Notes: generated by a model not told the origin, from the sequence alone. A stretch of DNA of 64,000 nucleotides from Pelotomaculum sp. (GCA_018435055.1 JAHDOA010000047.1:1-64000); one strand, 5' to 3'. Counted from the stretch's first letter, positions 33,055-42,172 are shown. Made by a program: numbers and translations.

Positions 33055-33316
33055 CAAGCACACCTCCAATCTGCTCCGCACTGTCAATGCAGTAAACTAA
33101 AAAGCCAAGTCGCTCTAACTGCCTTTTTCTGCGTACTTGCAATGGTCGCATTTTTCTCCCCGGCGCTTTAAGTTCAATAAAGGCTATCTTCCCATGGGGT
33201 AATAGCACTAAGCGGTCAGGCACCCCATTGATACCAGGAGCAGTAAACTTAAATGCTATGCCGCCCATGTTTTTGACTGCGGATTTCAATTTACATTCCA
33301 TCTTTTTTTCTAACAT
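33035..33316 (-). CDS. VRR-NUC domain nuclease
   Basis: This 93-residue protein is a stand-alone VRR-NUC nuclease: GGIAFKFTAPGINGVPDRLVLLPHGKIAFIELKAPGRKMRPLQVRRKRQLERLGF. It has the PDR and ELK catalytic residues of the PD-(D/E)XK fold. Together with the SNF2 helicase it forms a frequent phage pair, probably resolving recombination or replication intermediates. It overlaps the helicase gene by 20 bp. Confidence 0.92.
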   Translation of the reverse strand: MLEKKMECKLKSAVKNMGGIAFKFTAPGINGVPDRLVLLPHGKIAFIELKAPGRKMRPLQVRRKRQLERLGFLVYCIDSAEQIGGVLDEIQSL

Positions 33317-33566
33317 TAGGTTCCTTTCCCGCTGTTCCGATGTCCCAAAAATCCCCTATATATATAAAATGCTGTATATATGCTATATACACTGTATCTA
33401 CTTATCCTTTTATATTTGATAGTATTGATTGGAACATAGGAACAGCGTTTACCATTTACACCTATTTGTAAGGCTTTATAATTTGTTCCGACGGGGTGTA
33501 GAATTTGGCACTTTTGGTACAAAAACTAGACTACGGAACAATTCCAAACTGCTGCTTGCAAAAAAC
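33317..33566. other. AT-rich intergenic region with repeated GTTCC/GGAAC motifs
   Basis: This 250-bp gap lies between the VapE-type primase gene and VRR-NUC. It contains a TATA-rich tract (about 33356-33400) and several copies of GGAAC or its complement: about 33313, 33329, 33431, 33440, 33485 and 33535, with two more at 33575 and 33591 inside the end of the primase gene. A 68-codon open frame here has no ribosome binding site. It could be a replication origin or protein-binding region, or repeated coding debris. Confidence 0.35.
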
Positions 33567-35942
33567 TTACTCATTGGAACAGGTGGACTTTGGAACATAA
33601 ACCCACTGTGGTCCATAGAGCGGGATGCGCACTTTTATCTTAGATCGCTCCCAGCCGCCGATACGGGCGATGATGGCCGAGATGTCATTGGCGTCAACTC
33701 GGCGCAAGTTGGCTCTTTCTTTGCCGAAGCACTCGCACCAGATTTCCATATTGGAGACGGCTTCACGCTTTTTGCTGCCGGTGCGGTTTTCGCCGCCAAA
33801 CTCGCTGCCGTTTAAGAAATTCCTGCGTTCAAACAGGTCCATGTTGTCCCAGTCCTCCGGAAGAAGGGTGTCAAGGTATTCACGCACCAATCCTTCTCGC
33901 TCGTCTGATTCCAGGGCTTCACGCTGCTCGGCCTTTGCTAATTTTTCAATGGTATTATCTAGGTATAACTTTTCGCCCTTTTTCACATGCGCTAGAGCTT
34001 CTGCCCAGATCTGTTGGATCTCATAGTCTGAAAGCTGCCATGAATGTTTTGCCTTACCACCAGGTGTTTTTACCGGCCAAAACCTTCGGTTGCCGGTGGT
34101 ATCACGAAGGTATCCGGATTCTGCATTGGTCGTACCAAAAAATACGCATTGCCTAAGGTGTGGTGTAGCTCGTCTGCCGAAGGAGGCACGATAGATATCA
34201 TTTTGCCTTGAGATGAAGGAACGGAGGGTTTCAACTTCAGCTTTTCTAAGGCCCGCCAGTTCACCAATTTCCAGAATCCAGTAACCTTGCAGCTTCTCGG
34301 CAGCGGTTTTATCCTTGGTATCGCTAAGGTTTAAACTATCGGAGAACCACTCCCCGGCAAGTTTTAAGATGAGAGTGCTTTTGCCGATGCCCTGGGGACC
34401 GTTTAACACCAGCATGGAATCAAACTTACAACCGGGGTTTAGTACCCTGGCAATAGCAGCGCAAAGGGTTTTCCTGGTCACTGCCCGGACATATTCGTTA
34501 TCATCCGAGCCAAGATAATCAATGAGCAGCGTATCCACGCGGGGTATTTCATCCCACGCAGGCAGACCGTCAATGTACTCCCGGATGGGGTGGTAGGAGC
34601 GGTCATCGGCAACTTTGGTGACCGCAATTTCATAGTTCCTTGCCGAGAAGGTGCCATAGTGCCGATCGATATAACTGATTAGTTGGGCATCGTCCGCATC
34701 TCGCCAAAACTTGCTTGGATGGCTCCAGGGAACTTCGCCTTTTATCTCCAAGCCGTCCATGTGTTGATTAAAGACGATGCCTTTTAAGTTAGGATCATTT
34801 TCCAAGATAAGCGTAAGGTTACGAAGGTTATTCTTTAGCACCTTGGAGCGCGGCTCATATTCTAAACGCGAAAGCCAGTCGGTATCGTCGCTAAATTCCT
34901 CCAGAGCTTCTTGCTGGCGTTCAAGGGCGATTGCAAGTTTTACTTTGTCGTCCTCCACAGCAAATCGGCACATTTCTTTGAAGGAAGGTAGCTTGCTTGG
35001 AGGAGTATCCGCCGCTGCCTTATCATCAAGCCTGCCGAACTTGTGAATCCGCACCACATCAAAGGCATTCATAAGCTGTCCGCAAGCCGGGTCGGTGGCG
35101 TGATGGGAATAGGCGAATTTATCGTCGTAAATAACTACACCTGCAGTGCTGTCGGCGGGAATATAGTCGTATCTGCCATCCATCACTGATGGGGCATAAA
35201 CATCCGGCAGAAATTTTTCGATTGTCTCCGTAATGCTGTAGGTCCGGCAGAAGGTTCCTATGATGCCGGGTTTTTCGAGGGGATTCTCTTGATGCTTGCC
35301 GGAAATTTCAGTGACCTTGCTTTCCCTTGATGATGTGGGCAGCAGAGAGCAATCCCGCCAATTTGGATGTTTTGCTAAATATTTGTCCGGGTCGAGCCAT
35401 TCACCGTCACAGCGTTTGAATATGTACTCACCGTTTGAAGGCGTTGTAGGCCAGTACATCAGCTGGTTCGGGTAGTAGCTGCACTCGTCGAACATATCCA
35501 TGCCGAGTTCTTCCGAAAAGTAGCGCGCAATGGCGATATATTCATCCGGCGTAACATCCCTAGCAAGGGGGACGATGATCCGTATCCTCGGCGCTTCCGA
35601 GGTGTGGCCGTGAGTGGTATAGAGGCAGGAAGCATATTTATGCCCCGCTTCATACCTTGAAATGAAATCCTTGTCCGCTCGGTCAGCATCGTGGGTCAAC
35701 ATAGAGCGGAAGGCTACATTTTCACGTTTACGGCTGTTGCCTTTTAGGTGGCCGCCTACAAAGCCACCTTTATCCTTTGCCCTATCACGCTCCGCCTTGG
35801 GTAATTTCGGATATTCTTCGACTGTTTCGGAAGTGCGAATTGTGTGTTCAAGACGGCTGCAAAGTTCTGCAAAGCGGATGGTCTTGTTAGACCAGTTCTT
35901 TGCAAAGCAGCTATTGCCGTATGCGATTGCTAAATCACGCAT
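33567..35942 (-). CDS. VapE-family primase-helicase
   Basis: This 791-residue protein has an N-terminal primase-like region (FRSMLTHDADRADKDFISRYE, about 77-97, and APRIRIIVPLARDVTPDEYIAIARYFSEELGMD, about 115-150). The C-terminal virulence-associated E domain has Walker A LNGPQGIGKSTLI (about 508-520), Walker B-like YWILEIGELAGL and VFFGTTNAE...GNRRFWPV. It is the phage replication initiator and helicase. ATG at 35942 has AAGGAGG upstream. Confidence 0.92.
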   Translation of the reverse strand: MRDLAIAYGNSCFAKNWSNKTIRFAELCSRLEHTIRTSETVEEYPKLPKAERDRAKDKGGFVGGHLKGNSRKRENVAFRSMLTHDADRADKDFISRYEAGHKYASCLYTTHGHTSEAPRIRIIVPLARDVTPDEYIAIARYFSEELGMDMFDECSYYPNQLMYWPTTPSNGEYIFKRCDGEWLDPDKYLAKHPNWRDCSLLPTSSRESKVTEISGKHQENPLEKPGIIGTFCRTYSITETIEKFLPDVYAPSVMDGRYDYIPADSTAGVVIYDDKFAYSHHATDPACGQLMNAFDVVRIHKFGRLDDKAAADTPPSKLPSFKEMCRFAVEDDKVKLAIALERQQEALEEFSDDTDWLSRLEYEPRSKVLKNNLRNLTLILENDPNLKGIVFNQHMDGLEIKGEVPWSHPSKFWRDADDAQLISYIDRHYGTFSARNYEIAVTKVADDRSYHPIREYIDGLPAWDEIPRVDTLLIDYLGSDDNEYVRAVTRKTLCAAIARVLNPGCKFDSMLVLNGPQGIGKSTLILKLAGEWFSDSLNLSDTKDKTAAEKLQGYWILEIGELAGLRKAEVETLRSFISRQNDIYRASFGRRATPHLRQCVFFGTTNAESGYLRDTTGNRRFWPVKTPGGKAKHSWQLSDYEIQQIWAEALAHVKKGEKLYLDNTIEKLAKAEQREALESDEREGLVREYLDTLLPEDWDNMDLFERRNFLNGSEFGGENRTGSKKREAVSNMEIWCECFGKERANLRRVDANDISAIIARIGGWERSKIKVRIPLYGPQWVYVPKSTCSNE

Positions 35943-36360
35943 CTTCTGATACCTCCTTATACTCTAAGCCGAAAAATTTAACCCCCTGGCCGCGCTTCTT
36001 AGCTTTGGCAATCTCTATAGCCATTCCGGCAGATATGCGGTCACCGAACACCCATACTTCCTGACACTTGCTCATAATGACCATGTTTATAAAAAGGGCG
36101 AGATCACGCTCCTTAGGATTGTTGTCATCCATAAATTGCGGCAAGAGCAGATGCATAGCGATGGGAATGTAGCCGCTATCAAGGGCAAAGCGGCAATGCT
36201 CCCGTGCTTTTTTCACGTTTTCCTCCACATCCCCAGAATAGGGGGAGCAGATATATACAAGCGGCCTAAAGGGCATCTTTTTTGACTCTCTTTCGATACG
36301 AATCAAAGCCTCGTATGCAGTTGGGTCATAGTAGCCTTCAGCGTTATATTTTCTGATGCT
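35935..36360 (-). CDS. DUF4406/DUF7768 nucleotide-hydrolase-like protein
   Basis: This 141-residue protein has PLVYICSPYSGDVEENVKKAREHCRFALDSGYIPIAMHLLLPQFMDDNNPKERDLALFINMVIMSKCQEVWVFGDRISAGMAIEIAKA. It resembles the nucleoside 2-deoxyribosyltransferase-like fold of DUF4406 phage proteins. A role in nucleotide salvage is possible but unproven. ATG at 36360 follows GGAGGG. It overlaps the VapE start by 8 bp. Confidence 0.75.
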   Translation of the reverse strand, partial: SIRKYNAEGYYDPTAYEALIRIERESKKMPFRPLVYICSPYSGDVEENVKKAREHCRFALDSGYIPIAMHLLLPQFMDDNNPKERDLALFINMVIMSKCQEVWVFGDRISAGMAIEIAKAKKRGQGVKFFGLEYKEVSEDA

Positions 36361-36580
36361 CATGAGTCTTTCGCCCTCCATACTTTTCAATTAAATCCTC
36401 CCGGCCAATTTCCACCAAACGCCTGAAGCTTTTATCTCTTGCTATTTCAGCGTCCTGTTTTGTTTTGAAGAAGACACATCCTTCCTCGGAAAAACCCTCA
36501 AGTTTTAAGGCAATACAGTAGCCGTCTTTGTTCGCGAAACAATCAATGTGAGTATTACACTTTGGATAAACTTTTCTCAT
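36344..36580 (-). CDS. Small cysteine-containing phage protein
   Basis: This 78-residue protein begins MRKVYPKCNTHIDCFANKDGYCIAL, a possible zinc-binding cysteine set, and ends with a charged helical stretch (TKQDAEIARDKSFRRLVEIGREDLIEKYG). The function is unknown. ATG at 36580 with AGGAGACTG upstream is preferred to a longer frame lying inside the polymerase gene. Confidence 0.6.
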   Translation of the reverse strand: MRKVYPKCNTHIDCFANKDGYCIALKLEGFSEEGCVFFKTKQDAEIARDKSFRRLVEIGREDLIEKYGGRKTHEHQKI

Positions 36581-36590
36581 ATTCAGTCTC

Positions 36591-39500
36591 CTAATCTTTT
36601 TTATAAAATTCACATTCGTAGCCATCGGCACTAAGCAGCAGCCCGTTTGCCCATTTAGGCCTTTCTGCCATAATTCGACATACTTCATCGATGGAAGATT
36701 TGCCAAGCGGGACCTCGCAAACAACTTCATCGTGGCAGTGCATAACAATCTCAAAACCAGCAGCGGAAAGACGCAGCATAGCTTCCGTCAAAATGTCACG
36801 GGCAGTGGCCTGCACGATGTTTTCCACAAACTTGGGACCGTAACTTTCGATGCGTTCCCATTTCTTAGTGCCGCCGACGCCTTCGTAAGTCACGCAATCA
36901 GAGCCAAACCGGTTGACTCCGATTCTCGGCTTTACATACACAAGGTTTCTGCCGGATGGAAGAGTAATAAAGAGCATTCCGCTCTGATAGGTAAAGCGGA
37001 TGCCGTGTGTTTCTGCGGTTGTTTTCTGCCTGACTGCTGTCATTGCCGCCTTGTCGACATCCCACCACAGCTTAACGATGCGAGGGTTGGACTGACGCCA
37101 AGCGGTTACAAGGGGTTGTAGTTCTTCTTCCAGAACACCCATCTGCAAAGCGCCCATAGCTTTAAGTGCGCCTATACTGCCGCCGTATCCGCAGTTGTGG
37201 ACAAGTTTGCCCGATACGGTAAAACGGTGATTTCTTCCGGCATTTCGTATGTCATAAAGTCGAGCCTGGCGCTGATAACTTTCCATTTTTTGCTCTGTCT
37301 TTTCTCCGGCTTTATAATTCTCACCCAACCGTATTGCTCGTTGACCATCTCCGGTTTGTATGAGATGTGAGCCGCTGGTGGCGGCGATTCCAAGTGGTAT
37401 CGGCTCCGGTTTCCCTTCGACCCAAACAAGGTGGTCGGGCGTGGCAATAAGTCCTTCATATTCAATCACCTCTTTTTTCCCGCGAAATACAATGCCGTCA
37501 TGGGTTACCCAGTCTTCTCCATCCCATAACTTGTGTTTCTTTGTGACTTTCTCAATAGGCACTAAGCCTTTATCCGTTAATACAAGCTGTCCTTCAGCAA
37601 TACACGCCAACTCAGCTTGCTTACCTTTTTGCCGTAAATGTCCATTAATACCGTTCTTCTCAACCGGCACATGGAACATTTGTGAAGCGGACGCACAGTA
37701 AATATCACCGCCATTTGCAAAGACCTCCATTCGCCACTTCTCACCGGCAAACCAGGCGATGATCCGGGCTTCAATTGCAGAAAAGTCTGCAACGATAAAG
37801 CGCGAGCCGTCCTTTGGCACAAATGCCGTGCGGATGAGTTCCGAGAGAACGCCAGACGTGCTGTCATAGAGCATATCTACGGCATCAAACAGTCCAGCTT
37901 TTATAAGGTTTCTTGCATCTTCTAAATCAGGCAGGTGGTTTTGCGGGAGATTTTGCACCTGCACTAGGCGTCCCGAGTTTCCTGTCACCCAGACCTTGCC
38001 GTTCCTTCTGGCCATAAAATATCCCGTGGGCGTTTCTGCGCAATAGACAACCCCGTTAAACTCCATTATTTTAGGCTTGCTTCTTATTTCGTGGCAATTT
38101 TTAGGTGTCAGCCAGATATCCACAACATAAGCGTCACTCCAGTTTGGATGTTCTGCGCTTCTATTCTTGACCTTAAGTAGTGCACATCTGCCCGTTATAT
38201 GTGCAAACGCCTGGATAATATCGGCGTTTTGTTTATTAGAAGTCACATACTGAATACTATTTTTTGCACTTCTATAACCATCCCAATGAACCAATTCATC
38301 GAAAAAGACATCTGCACTCTCGTCAAATAGCCATGTGCCAAAGGTTTTATTCTGAAACATTCTTAGACAGATTGGAATGTGACGGGCATAGAGCGTAAAC
38401 ACATATCGTGTATGCATTTCCTCGTTGTAGGTGCTCAGCGAATACATAATATCGGCAGCACGAAGTAATTCCTTGCACCGTGCCACTTTACGCTCTTTAT
38501 AAAAAGTCAGCCTTATATTTCCTTCAGCGGTATAGTGTCCGTCAGCTTGCACCATGACAAGCACCCTGAGGTACTGATGCTCCATGCCGGGACTAGTCCG
38601 CCTGTAACCTGTAAATGGTATGCTTGGGCGGTATTTTTCCATGTTGGAAACGGTATCAACTAGCCACTCGCCACCGTATCTTCTCTTGACATACATCTTG
38701 TGGTCTGGAGTGCTTAACTGTGATATCCTCTTGTCTGTGTATTCATACAGGCTACCATTGTATGGAAACTGCAGAGCGGCGGATTTTTGAAAGGAAACAG
38801 TCTCGCCGATAGGATTCCAGCAGGCTATTTTTCCACCATTCCACTCATCAAGCCGTTTCCAGCCGTCTAAGGTCAGGACTTCATGATCACCAGTCAGACA
38901 CCATCTACCTGTTCTATTGGCACCGTAAAACTGGATAAGACCTCTGGCCCTGCCATCCGAACCGACCACGTTTTTCATAGCGGTGTATTTCTTGACCGAT
39001 GATTTGGCTAGTTCCTGGCGAAGGGACAGCACTTCTTTTAGATCAGGTGGAGCAGTTTTAATAAGTTCTGTAACCGCTGCTTTGCAAAGGGTATCTGTTT
39101 CAAGGCCGTTATCGGCAAGCCACTCCTTCATCTGTTGTACGGAGTTGGGGTTTTCAAGATTGGTCAAGTTTTGCATGTGGTTGCGAAGTCGGGCTTTTGT
39201 AACCTCATCACAGCGAATAGCTTGTTTTACAAAATCCATATCAAGGGCTATTCCTCGGTCATTGATAATCTGGTCGAGTCTGTAATTATTCCATTCCGTA
39301 TCCGATACCGGGAACTTTGAGAGTTTTTCTTGAATGCCTATTTCGGTTTCCACATCGCGCTTGTTGTAGGCTTTGAAAAGTCCCCATTTCTCCATATCAT
39401 GCCGTGGCAGATTTCTTATGCGACCGCCGTTTGCCTTGGTAGCAGCACAAGGTGTACAGAAATACTTGACGAGGTTTTTGCCTTCTTTAAGTTTCTGTTT

Positions 39501-39875
39501 TTCAAGTCCAAGAACTGCACCGACTCTTTCGAGGGAAAGTGGAAGGCCGAGTGTAGCTGACCATACCATTGTGCAATGCCATCCTGTAGGGTCGAGATAA
39601 GTACCTGTGGGAAACCCGAGAAAACGGGATAAGCAGATACGCTCGAACTGCGCATTAAATGCCCATTTTGTAATGGTGGGGTCTGATAAAGCGGACACGA
39701 TGACGGGAGGGATTTTCTCACCGCAGGCAAGGTCTATGACCTGTACTTCGCCGCCGTCAATGGAATAACCAAAGAGCAGCACTTCGAAGTCAGGTGATTC
39801 GCAGTAACGGTAAACACCGCATTTACCAAGGTCGACCGAGGAAAAGGTCTCTATATCAATACTGATAGTTTTCAA
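36591..39875 (-). CDS. Family A DNA polymerase interrupted by two inteins
   Basis: This 1094-residue precursor has a 3'-5' exonuclease domain at about residues 1-200 (SIDIETFSSVDLGKCGVYRY). The polymerase domain includes motif A DFSAIEARIIAWFAGE (about 697-712), motif B RQKGKQAELA/CGYGGSIGALK and motif C VMHCHDEVVCEVP (about 1044-1056). Two inteins interrupt it: C326-N633 (308 residues) just before SGRLVQVQNLPQ, and C758-N894 (137 residues) inside motif B. The spliced enzyme would have 649 residues, the usual length for phage polymerases of this type. Splicing is required for activity because both insertions sit in conserved motifs. The start is TTG at 39875 with AGGAAGGATG upstream. Confidence 0.93.
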   Translation of the reverse strand: MKTISIDIETFSSVDLGKCGVYRYCESPDFEVLLFGYSIDGGEVQVIDLACGEKIPPVIVSALSDPTITKWAFNAQFERICLSRFLGFPTGTYLDPTGWHCTMVWSATLGLPLSLERVGAVLGLEKQKLKEGKNLVKYFCTPCAATKANGGRIRNLPRHDMEKWGLFKAYNKRDVETEIGIQEKLSKFPVSDTEWNNYRLDQIINDRGIALDMDFVKQAIRCDEVTKARLRNHMQNLTNLENPNSVQQMKEWLADNGLETDTLCKAAVTELIKTAPPDLKEVLSLRQELAKSSVKKYTAMKNVVGSDGRARGLIQFYGANRTGRWCLTGDHEVLTLDGWKRLDEWNGGKIACWNPIGETVSFQKSAALQFPYNGSLYEYTDKRISQLSTPDHKMYVKRRYGGEWLVDTVSNMEKYRPSIPFTGYRRTSPGMEHQYLRVLVMVQADGHYTAEGNIRLTFYKERKVARCKELLRAADIMYSLSTYNEEMHTRYVFTLYARHIPICLRMFQNKTFGTWLFDESADVFFDELVHWDGYRSAKNSIQYVTSNKQNADIIQAFAHITGRCALLKVKNRSAEHPNWSDAYVVDIWLTPKNCHEIRSKPKIMEFNGVVYCAETPTGYFMARRNGKVWVTGNSGRLVQVQNLPQNHLPDLEDARNLIKAGLFDAVDMLYDSTSGVLSELIRTAFVPKDGSRFIVADFSAIEARIIAWFAGEKWRMEVFANGGDIYCASASQMFHVPVEKNGINGHLRQKGKQAELACIAEGQLVLTDKGLVPIEKVTKKHKLWDGEDWVTHDGIVFRGKKEVIEYEGLIATPDHLVWVEGKPEPIPLGIAATSGSHLIQTGDGQRAIRLGENYKAGEKTEQKMESYQRQARLYDIRNAGRNHRFTVSGKLVHNCGYGGSIGALKAMGALQMGVLEEELQPLVTAWRQSNPRIVKLWWDVDKAAMTAVRQKTTAETHGIRFTYQSGMLFITLPSGRNLVYVKPRIGVNRFGSDCVTYEGVGGTKKWERIESYGPKFVENIVQATARDILTEAMLRLSAAGFEIVMHCHDEVVCEVPLGKSSIDEVCRIMAERPKWANGLLLSADGYECEFYKKD
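37194..37604 (-). other. Mini-intein 2 in DNA polymerase (no endonuclease domain)
   Basis: This element of 137 codons, residues C758-N894, begins CIAEGQLVLTDKGLVPIEKV (block A) and contains the block B stretch EYEGLIATPDHLVWVEG. It ends VYD-like LYDIRNAGRNHRF...LVHN followed by Cys895. All splicing residues are visible: Cys1, the block B His, the terminal Asn, and a Cys at +1. It is too short to hold a homing endonuclease. It interrupts polymerase motif B between ELA and CGYGG. Confidence 0.93.
37977..38900 (-). other. Intein 1 in DNA polymerase, with LAGLIDADG-type endonuclease domain
   Basis: This element of 308 codons, residues C326-N633, starts CLTGDHEVLTLDGWKRLDEW and has block B LSTPDHKMYVKRR. 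A dodecapeptide-like VLVMVQADGHY and a central domain of about 170 residues indicate a LAGLIDADG homing endonuclease. It ends YCAETPTGYFMARRNGKVWVTGN, followed by Ser634. The penultimate residue is Gly rather than the common His, a known variant. The insertion point is in the conserved (T)GR(W)SGRLVQVQNLP motif. Confidence 0.92.
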
Positions 39876-39945
39876 ATAATCACATCCTTCCTAACATGGA
39901 AAGGGAGGCGGAAAAGCTCCGCCACCCACCATGAGTGCCGTTTAT

Positions 39946-40500
39946 CTATGCGAGGAAATCGTCATCTTCTAAGGATGTGAAGTCATCAGATGCCGAGGAT
40001 CTGCTGCCGAGGGGTTCGCCGTCTTTAATCTTCTGGATGTTACCGAGACCGCAGGCAACACCCTTGTTGCCGTTAGAGTTGAAAGCGTAAAAATTGAGTG
40101 AAACCCTACCGTAACAACCACTGTAGACCTCATCACGGTCAAGGATGGGCTTGACCGCCTTGTCCACGATCTGAGGGGCAGTAGTGCTGTTGGCATTAAC
40201 GAAGTAGTGCCCTTTATACGCTTCATCATCACGCTCGATATCGCCGTCCCGAAGGGGCAATTTTATAGCAGCCTTATTTGGCTTCTTGCCACCGAACTTG
40301 GCGATGCCTTCTTCAATGGCAGCGTCTACCGCAGCTTCAATGGCCTTTAGGGTTTCCTTGTCGGACTTAGGGATAAGTACGGAAACACTGTATTTTTCTT
40401 TACTGCCGTTAATGGATACGGGTTCCCAGCCGTGAAAGTAGCTGAGACGGGTGTTGACACCGGTTATGACCTTGGTTTTGCTGTTATTCTGATTTGCCAT
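39946..40500 (-). CDS. DUF2815 single-stranded DNA-binding-like protein
   Basis: This protein of about 184 residues has VITGVNTRLSYFHGWEPVSINGSKEKYSVSVLIPKSDKETLKAIEAAVDAAIEEGIAKFG and YSGCYGRVSLNFYAFNSNGNKGVACGLGNIQKIKDGEPLG, the DUF2815 signature. The acidic tail ending in DDFLA resembles those of SSB proteins. It probably coats single-stranded DNA in phage replication. ATG at 40500 has GGAGGATTG upstream; it lies between DUF2800 and the polymerase, the usual order. Confidence 0.88.
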   Translation of the reverse strand: MANQNNSKTKVITGVNTRLSYFHGWEPVSINGSKEKYSVSVLIPKSDKETLKAIEAAVDAAIEEGIAKFGGKKPNKAAIKLPLRDGDIERDDEAYKGHYFVNANSTTAPQIVDKAVKPILDRDEVYSGCYGRVSLNFYAFNSNGNKGVACGLGNIQKIKDGEPLGSRSSASDDFTSLEDDDFLA

Positions 40501-40505
40501 ATCAT

Positions 40506-41642
40506 TCAATCCTCCATAATTTCATTAAATTCGTTAATTGCGTTTGATACGTTGAGAGCCGGACGCTTATCCGAAATAGGAACGAGAGTCGGCTTGCCCG
40601 GCGGTTTATATACGAGGTCACCGAGGACCTCATTGAACTTGGCTTTACCCATCAGCTTTTCAAATTCCGTAAGTGTGATAAGGCTCTGCCTGTAAATGTC
40701 CTTATAGCCATTGGCTTTTGCAGCTTCAGCAATGGCCTCTTCATCTTTGAATTTCCTGATGCTACGGCCTGCCACGATCTTGTAGCCGGACCATTCTTTT
40801 CCATGGTTGAGGGCGGCATCGGTAGCGTAAGCCAGCAGGTCATTTGCCCATTTGGTAATGTCGTTTAGCTTTCCTAAGACCTCCTCAATTTCCGCATCTG
40901 ATAAGAGTGGTGGGAGACGAAACTCTGATTTCGCCAGCTTCAGCTTTTCTTCGGCTCTTGCCCGGCACTTCACAGCGGCACGGCAGAAGGTACACCAGTC
41001 ACCAGGGCAATATTCGCCTTCACCCTTGAAGGCAAGTTCCGCTTTTGGCTTTAATTCGTTTTCAGCCCAGTCCCTCAGGTCATCCACGGGGATAGTCCAT
41101 GTGCTGACATTTTCTCTGCGAGGCTGGAAAACCGTCATGGACACTTCTTCAATGTCATAAAGGCTGTCGTAGATTTCTAAAGCACCAAGGCTGTAGAGCA
41201 TCATCTGACTGTTGTTTTCGGAATTTACGATAATTCCCATGCCATACTTCAGATCAATAATGTGCAGGGCCTTATCAGAGATGAGGATACAGTCGCCTGT
41301 GCCAAAGCCATCCGGCACATATTTGGAGAAGTCCAGATGCTGTTCAATCAGCACCAGCGGATCGGAGCAGGACTGCTTTGCCAGTTCCAGCTGCTCAAGT
41401 ACAAAATCTACATAGGCATCTGTGTATTCGTCCATCTCGTCACAGTCAAAGGAGGAGATAGGCTTTTTGCTGCGCATCTTTAATGCTTTACGCAGTTTGT
41501 GTTCCGCTAAGGCGTGGGCGGCGGTACCTTCGGCTGCGGCTGAAGACTCGTTATCATCGAATTCCAATTCAAGCCGGGCAGCGGGAGTACACTGTGTCCA
41601 CCTGTGGGAACTGGATGCGGAAAGGACTGCGTGTCTACCCAT
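40506..41642 (-). CDS. DUF2800 nuclease-like protein (Cas4/RecB-type)
   Basis: This protein of about 378 residues begins MGRHAVLSASSSHRWTQCTPAARLELEFDDNESSAAAEGTAAHALAEHKL. It has PDGFGTGDCILISDKALHIIDLKYGMGI (the D..DxK-like catalytic core) and a cysteine cluster CPGDWCTFCRAAVKCRAR comparable with the iron-sulfur site of Cas4/AddB-type nucleases. It is a phage recombination or end-processing nuclease by family. It overlaps the next gene upstream by 8 bp. Confidence 0.9.
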   Translation of the reverse strand: MGRHAVLSASSSHRWTQCTPAARLELEFDDNESSAAAEGTAAHALAEHKLRKALKMRSKKPISSFDCDEMDEYTDAYVDFVLEQLELAKQSCSDPLVLIEQHLDFSKYVPDGFGTGDCILISDKALHIIDLKYGMGIIVNSENNSQMMLYSLGALEIYDSLYDIEEVSMTVFQPRRENVSTWTIPVDDLRDWAENELKPKAELAFKGEGEYCPGDWCTFCRAAVKCRARAEEKLKLAKSEFRLPPLLSDAEIEEVLGKLNDITKWANDLLAYATDAALNHGKEWSGYKIVAGRSIRKFKDEEAIAEAAKANGYKDIYRQSLITLTEFEKLMGKAKFNEVLGDLVYKPPGKPTLVPISDKRPALNVSNAINEFNEIMED

Positions 41643-41967
41643 TGGCAAGTACCTCCGCATCCGCTAGGAGGGACCCGTACTCGCTGGGTTCAATGTCACT
41701 TAAGCGGTTTGCCCCGTGCTTAATAAGTAGTGCTTTGACCTGGGCAGTTTTGCCGCTTTGACTGATAGGTGTAAGCACGGCTCTGACATCTTCAACTGAG
41801 ATGGCCTTTGCGGCAGGCTTAACTTCCGGTGTTTCTTGAATGGATGGCTTTTCTTCGGATTCGACTGAAGGTTCATCACTTGCGATAGCGTTTGCCAATT
41901 TACGCAGGCTTTCCGTCAGCGACTCCATGTCGTTCACCACATCAAGAAGCAGTTTGATTCGGCTCAT
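41635..41967 (-). CDS. Phage accessory protein, function unknown
   Basis: This 110-residue protein has a helical start (MSRIKLLLDVVNDMESLTESLRKLANAIAS), an acidic/proline linker and a small C-terminal domain (ISVEDVRAVLTPISQSGKTAQVKALLIKHGANRLSDIEPSEYGSLLADAEVL). Homologues sit upstream of DUF2800 in many clostridial phages and are sometimes misnamed rRNA biogenesis rrp5. The function is unknown. ATG follows AAAGGAGG. Confidence 0.7.
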   Translation of the reverse strand: MSRIKLLLDVVNDMESLTESLRKLANAIASDEPSVESEEKPSIQETPEVKPAAKAISVEDVRAVLTPISQSGKTAQVKALLIKHGANRLSDIEPSEYGSLLADAEVLANG

Positions 41968-42172
41968 GTGCAGTTCCTCCTTTCCCGATTTCGTGGATTT
42001 CTACCGACTGAACGCTCTGTCCGGAAGTGAGTACCAAAACCTCGGTAAACTCACCGAAGAGAAAATTCAGCAGTCTTTGCGGTATCTTGCTGATCCCGCT
42101 TTTGATAACGGCTTTCTTATGAGAGCCATCGTTTCGTGCAATATTGATTTGCACTTTGTGTTGCAGGTTCAT
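41942..42172 (-). CDS. Conserved small phage protein
   Basis: This 76-residue protein begins MNLQHKVQINIARNDGSHKKAVIKSGISKIPQRLLNFLFGEFTEVLVLTSGQSVQSVEIHEIG. It is a small basic protein regularly first in the replication module of such phages; the function is unknown. ATG at 42172 has AGGAGGTAAAG upstream. It overlaps the next gene by 26 bp. The 42173-42301 gap holds only a short AT-rich stretch. Confidence 0.68.
   Translation of the reverse strand: MNLQHKVQINIARNDGSHKKAVIKSGISKIPQRLLNFLFGEFTEVLVLTSGQSVQSVEIHEIGKGGTAHEPNQTAS

Noticed and set aside
33316-33522. 68-codon open frame ending in a TAATG overlap with the VRR-NUC gene
   Set aside because: It starts with TTG without a ribosome binding site, has an odd Tyr/Ile/Arg-rich composition from the AT-rich tract and no recognisable pattern.
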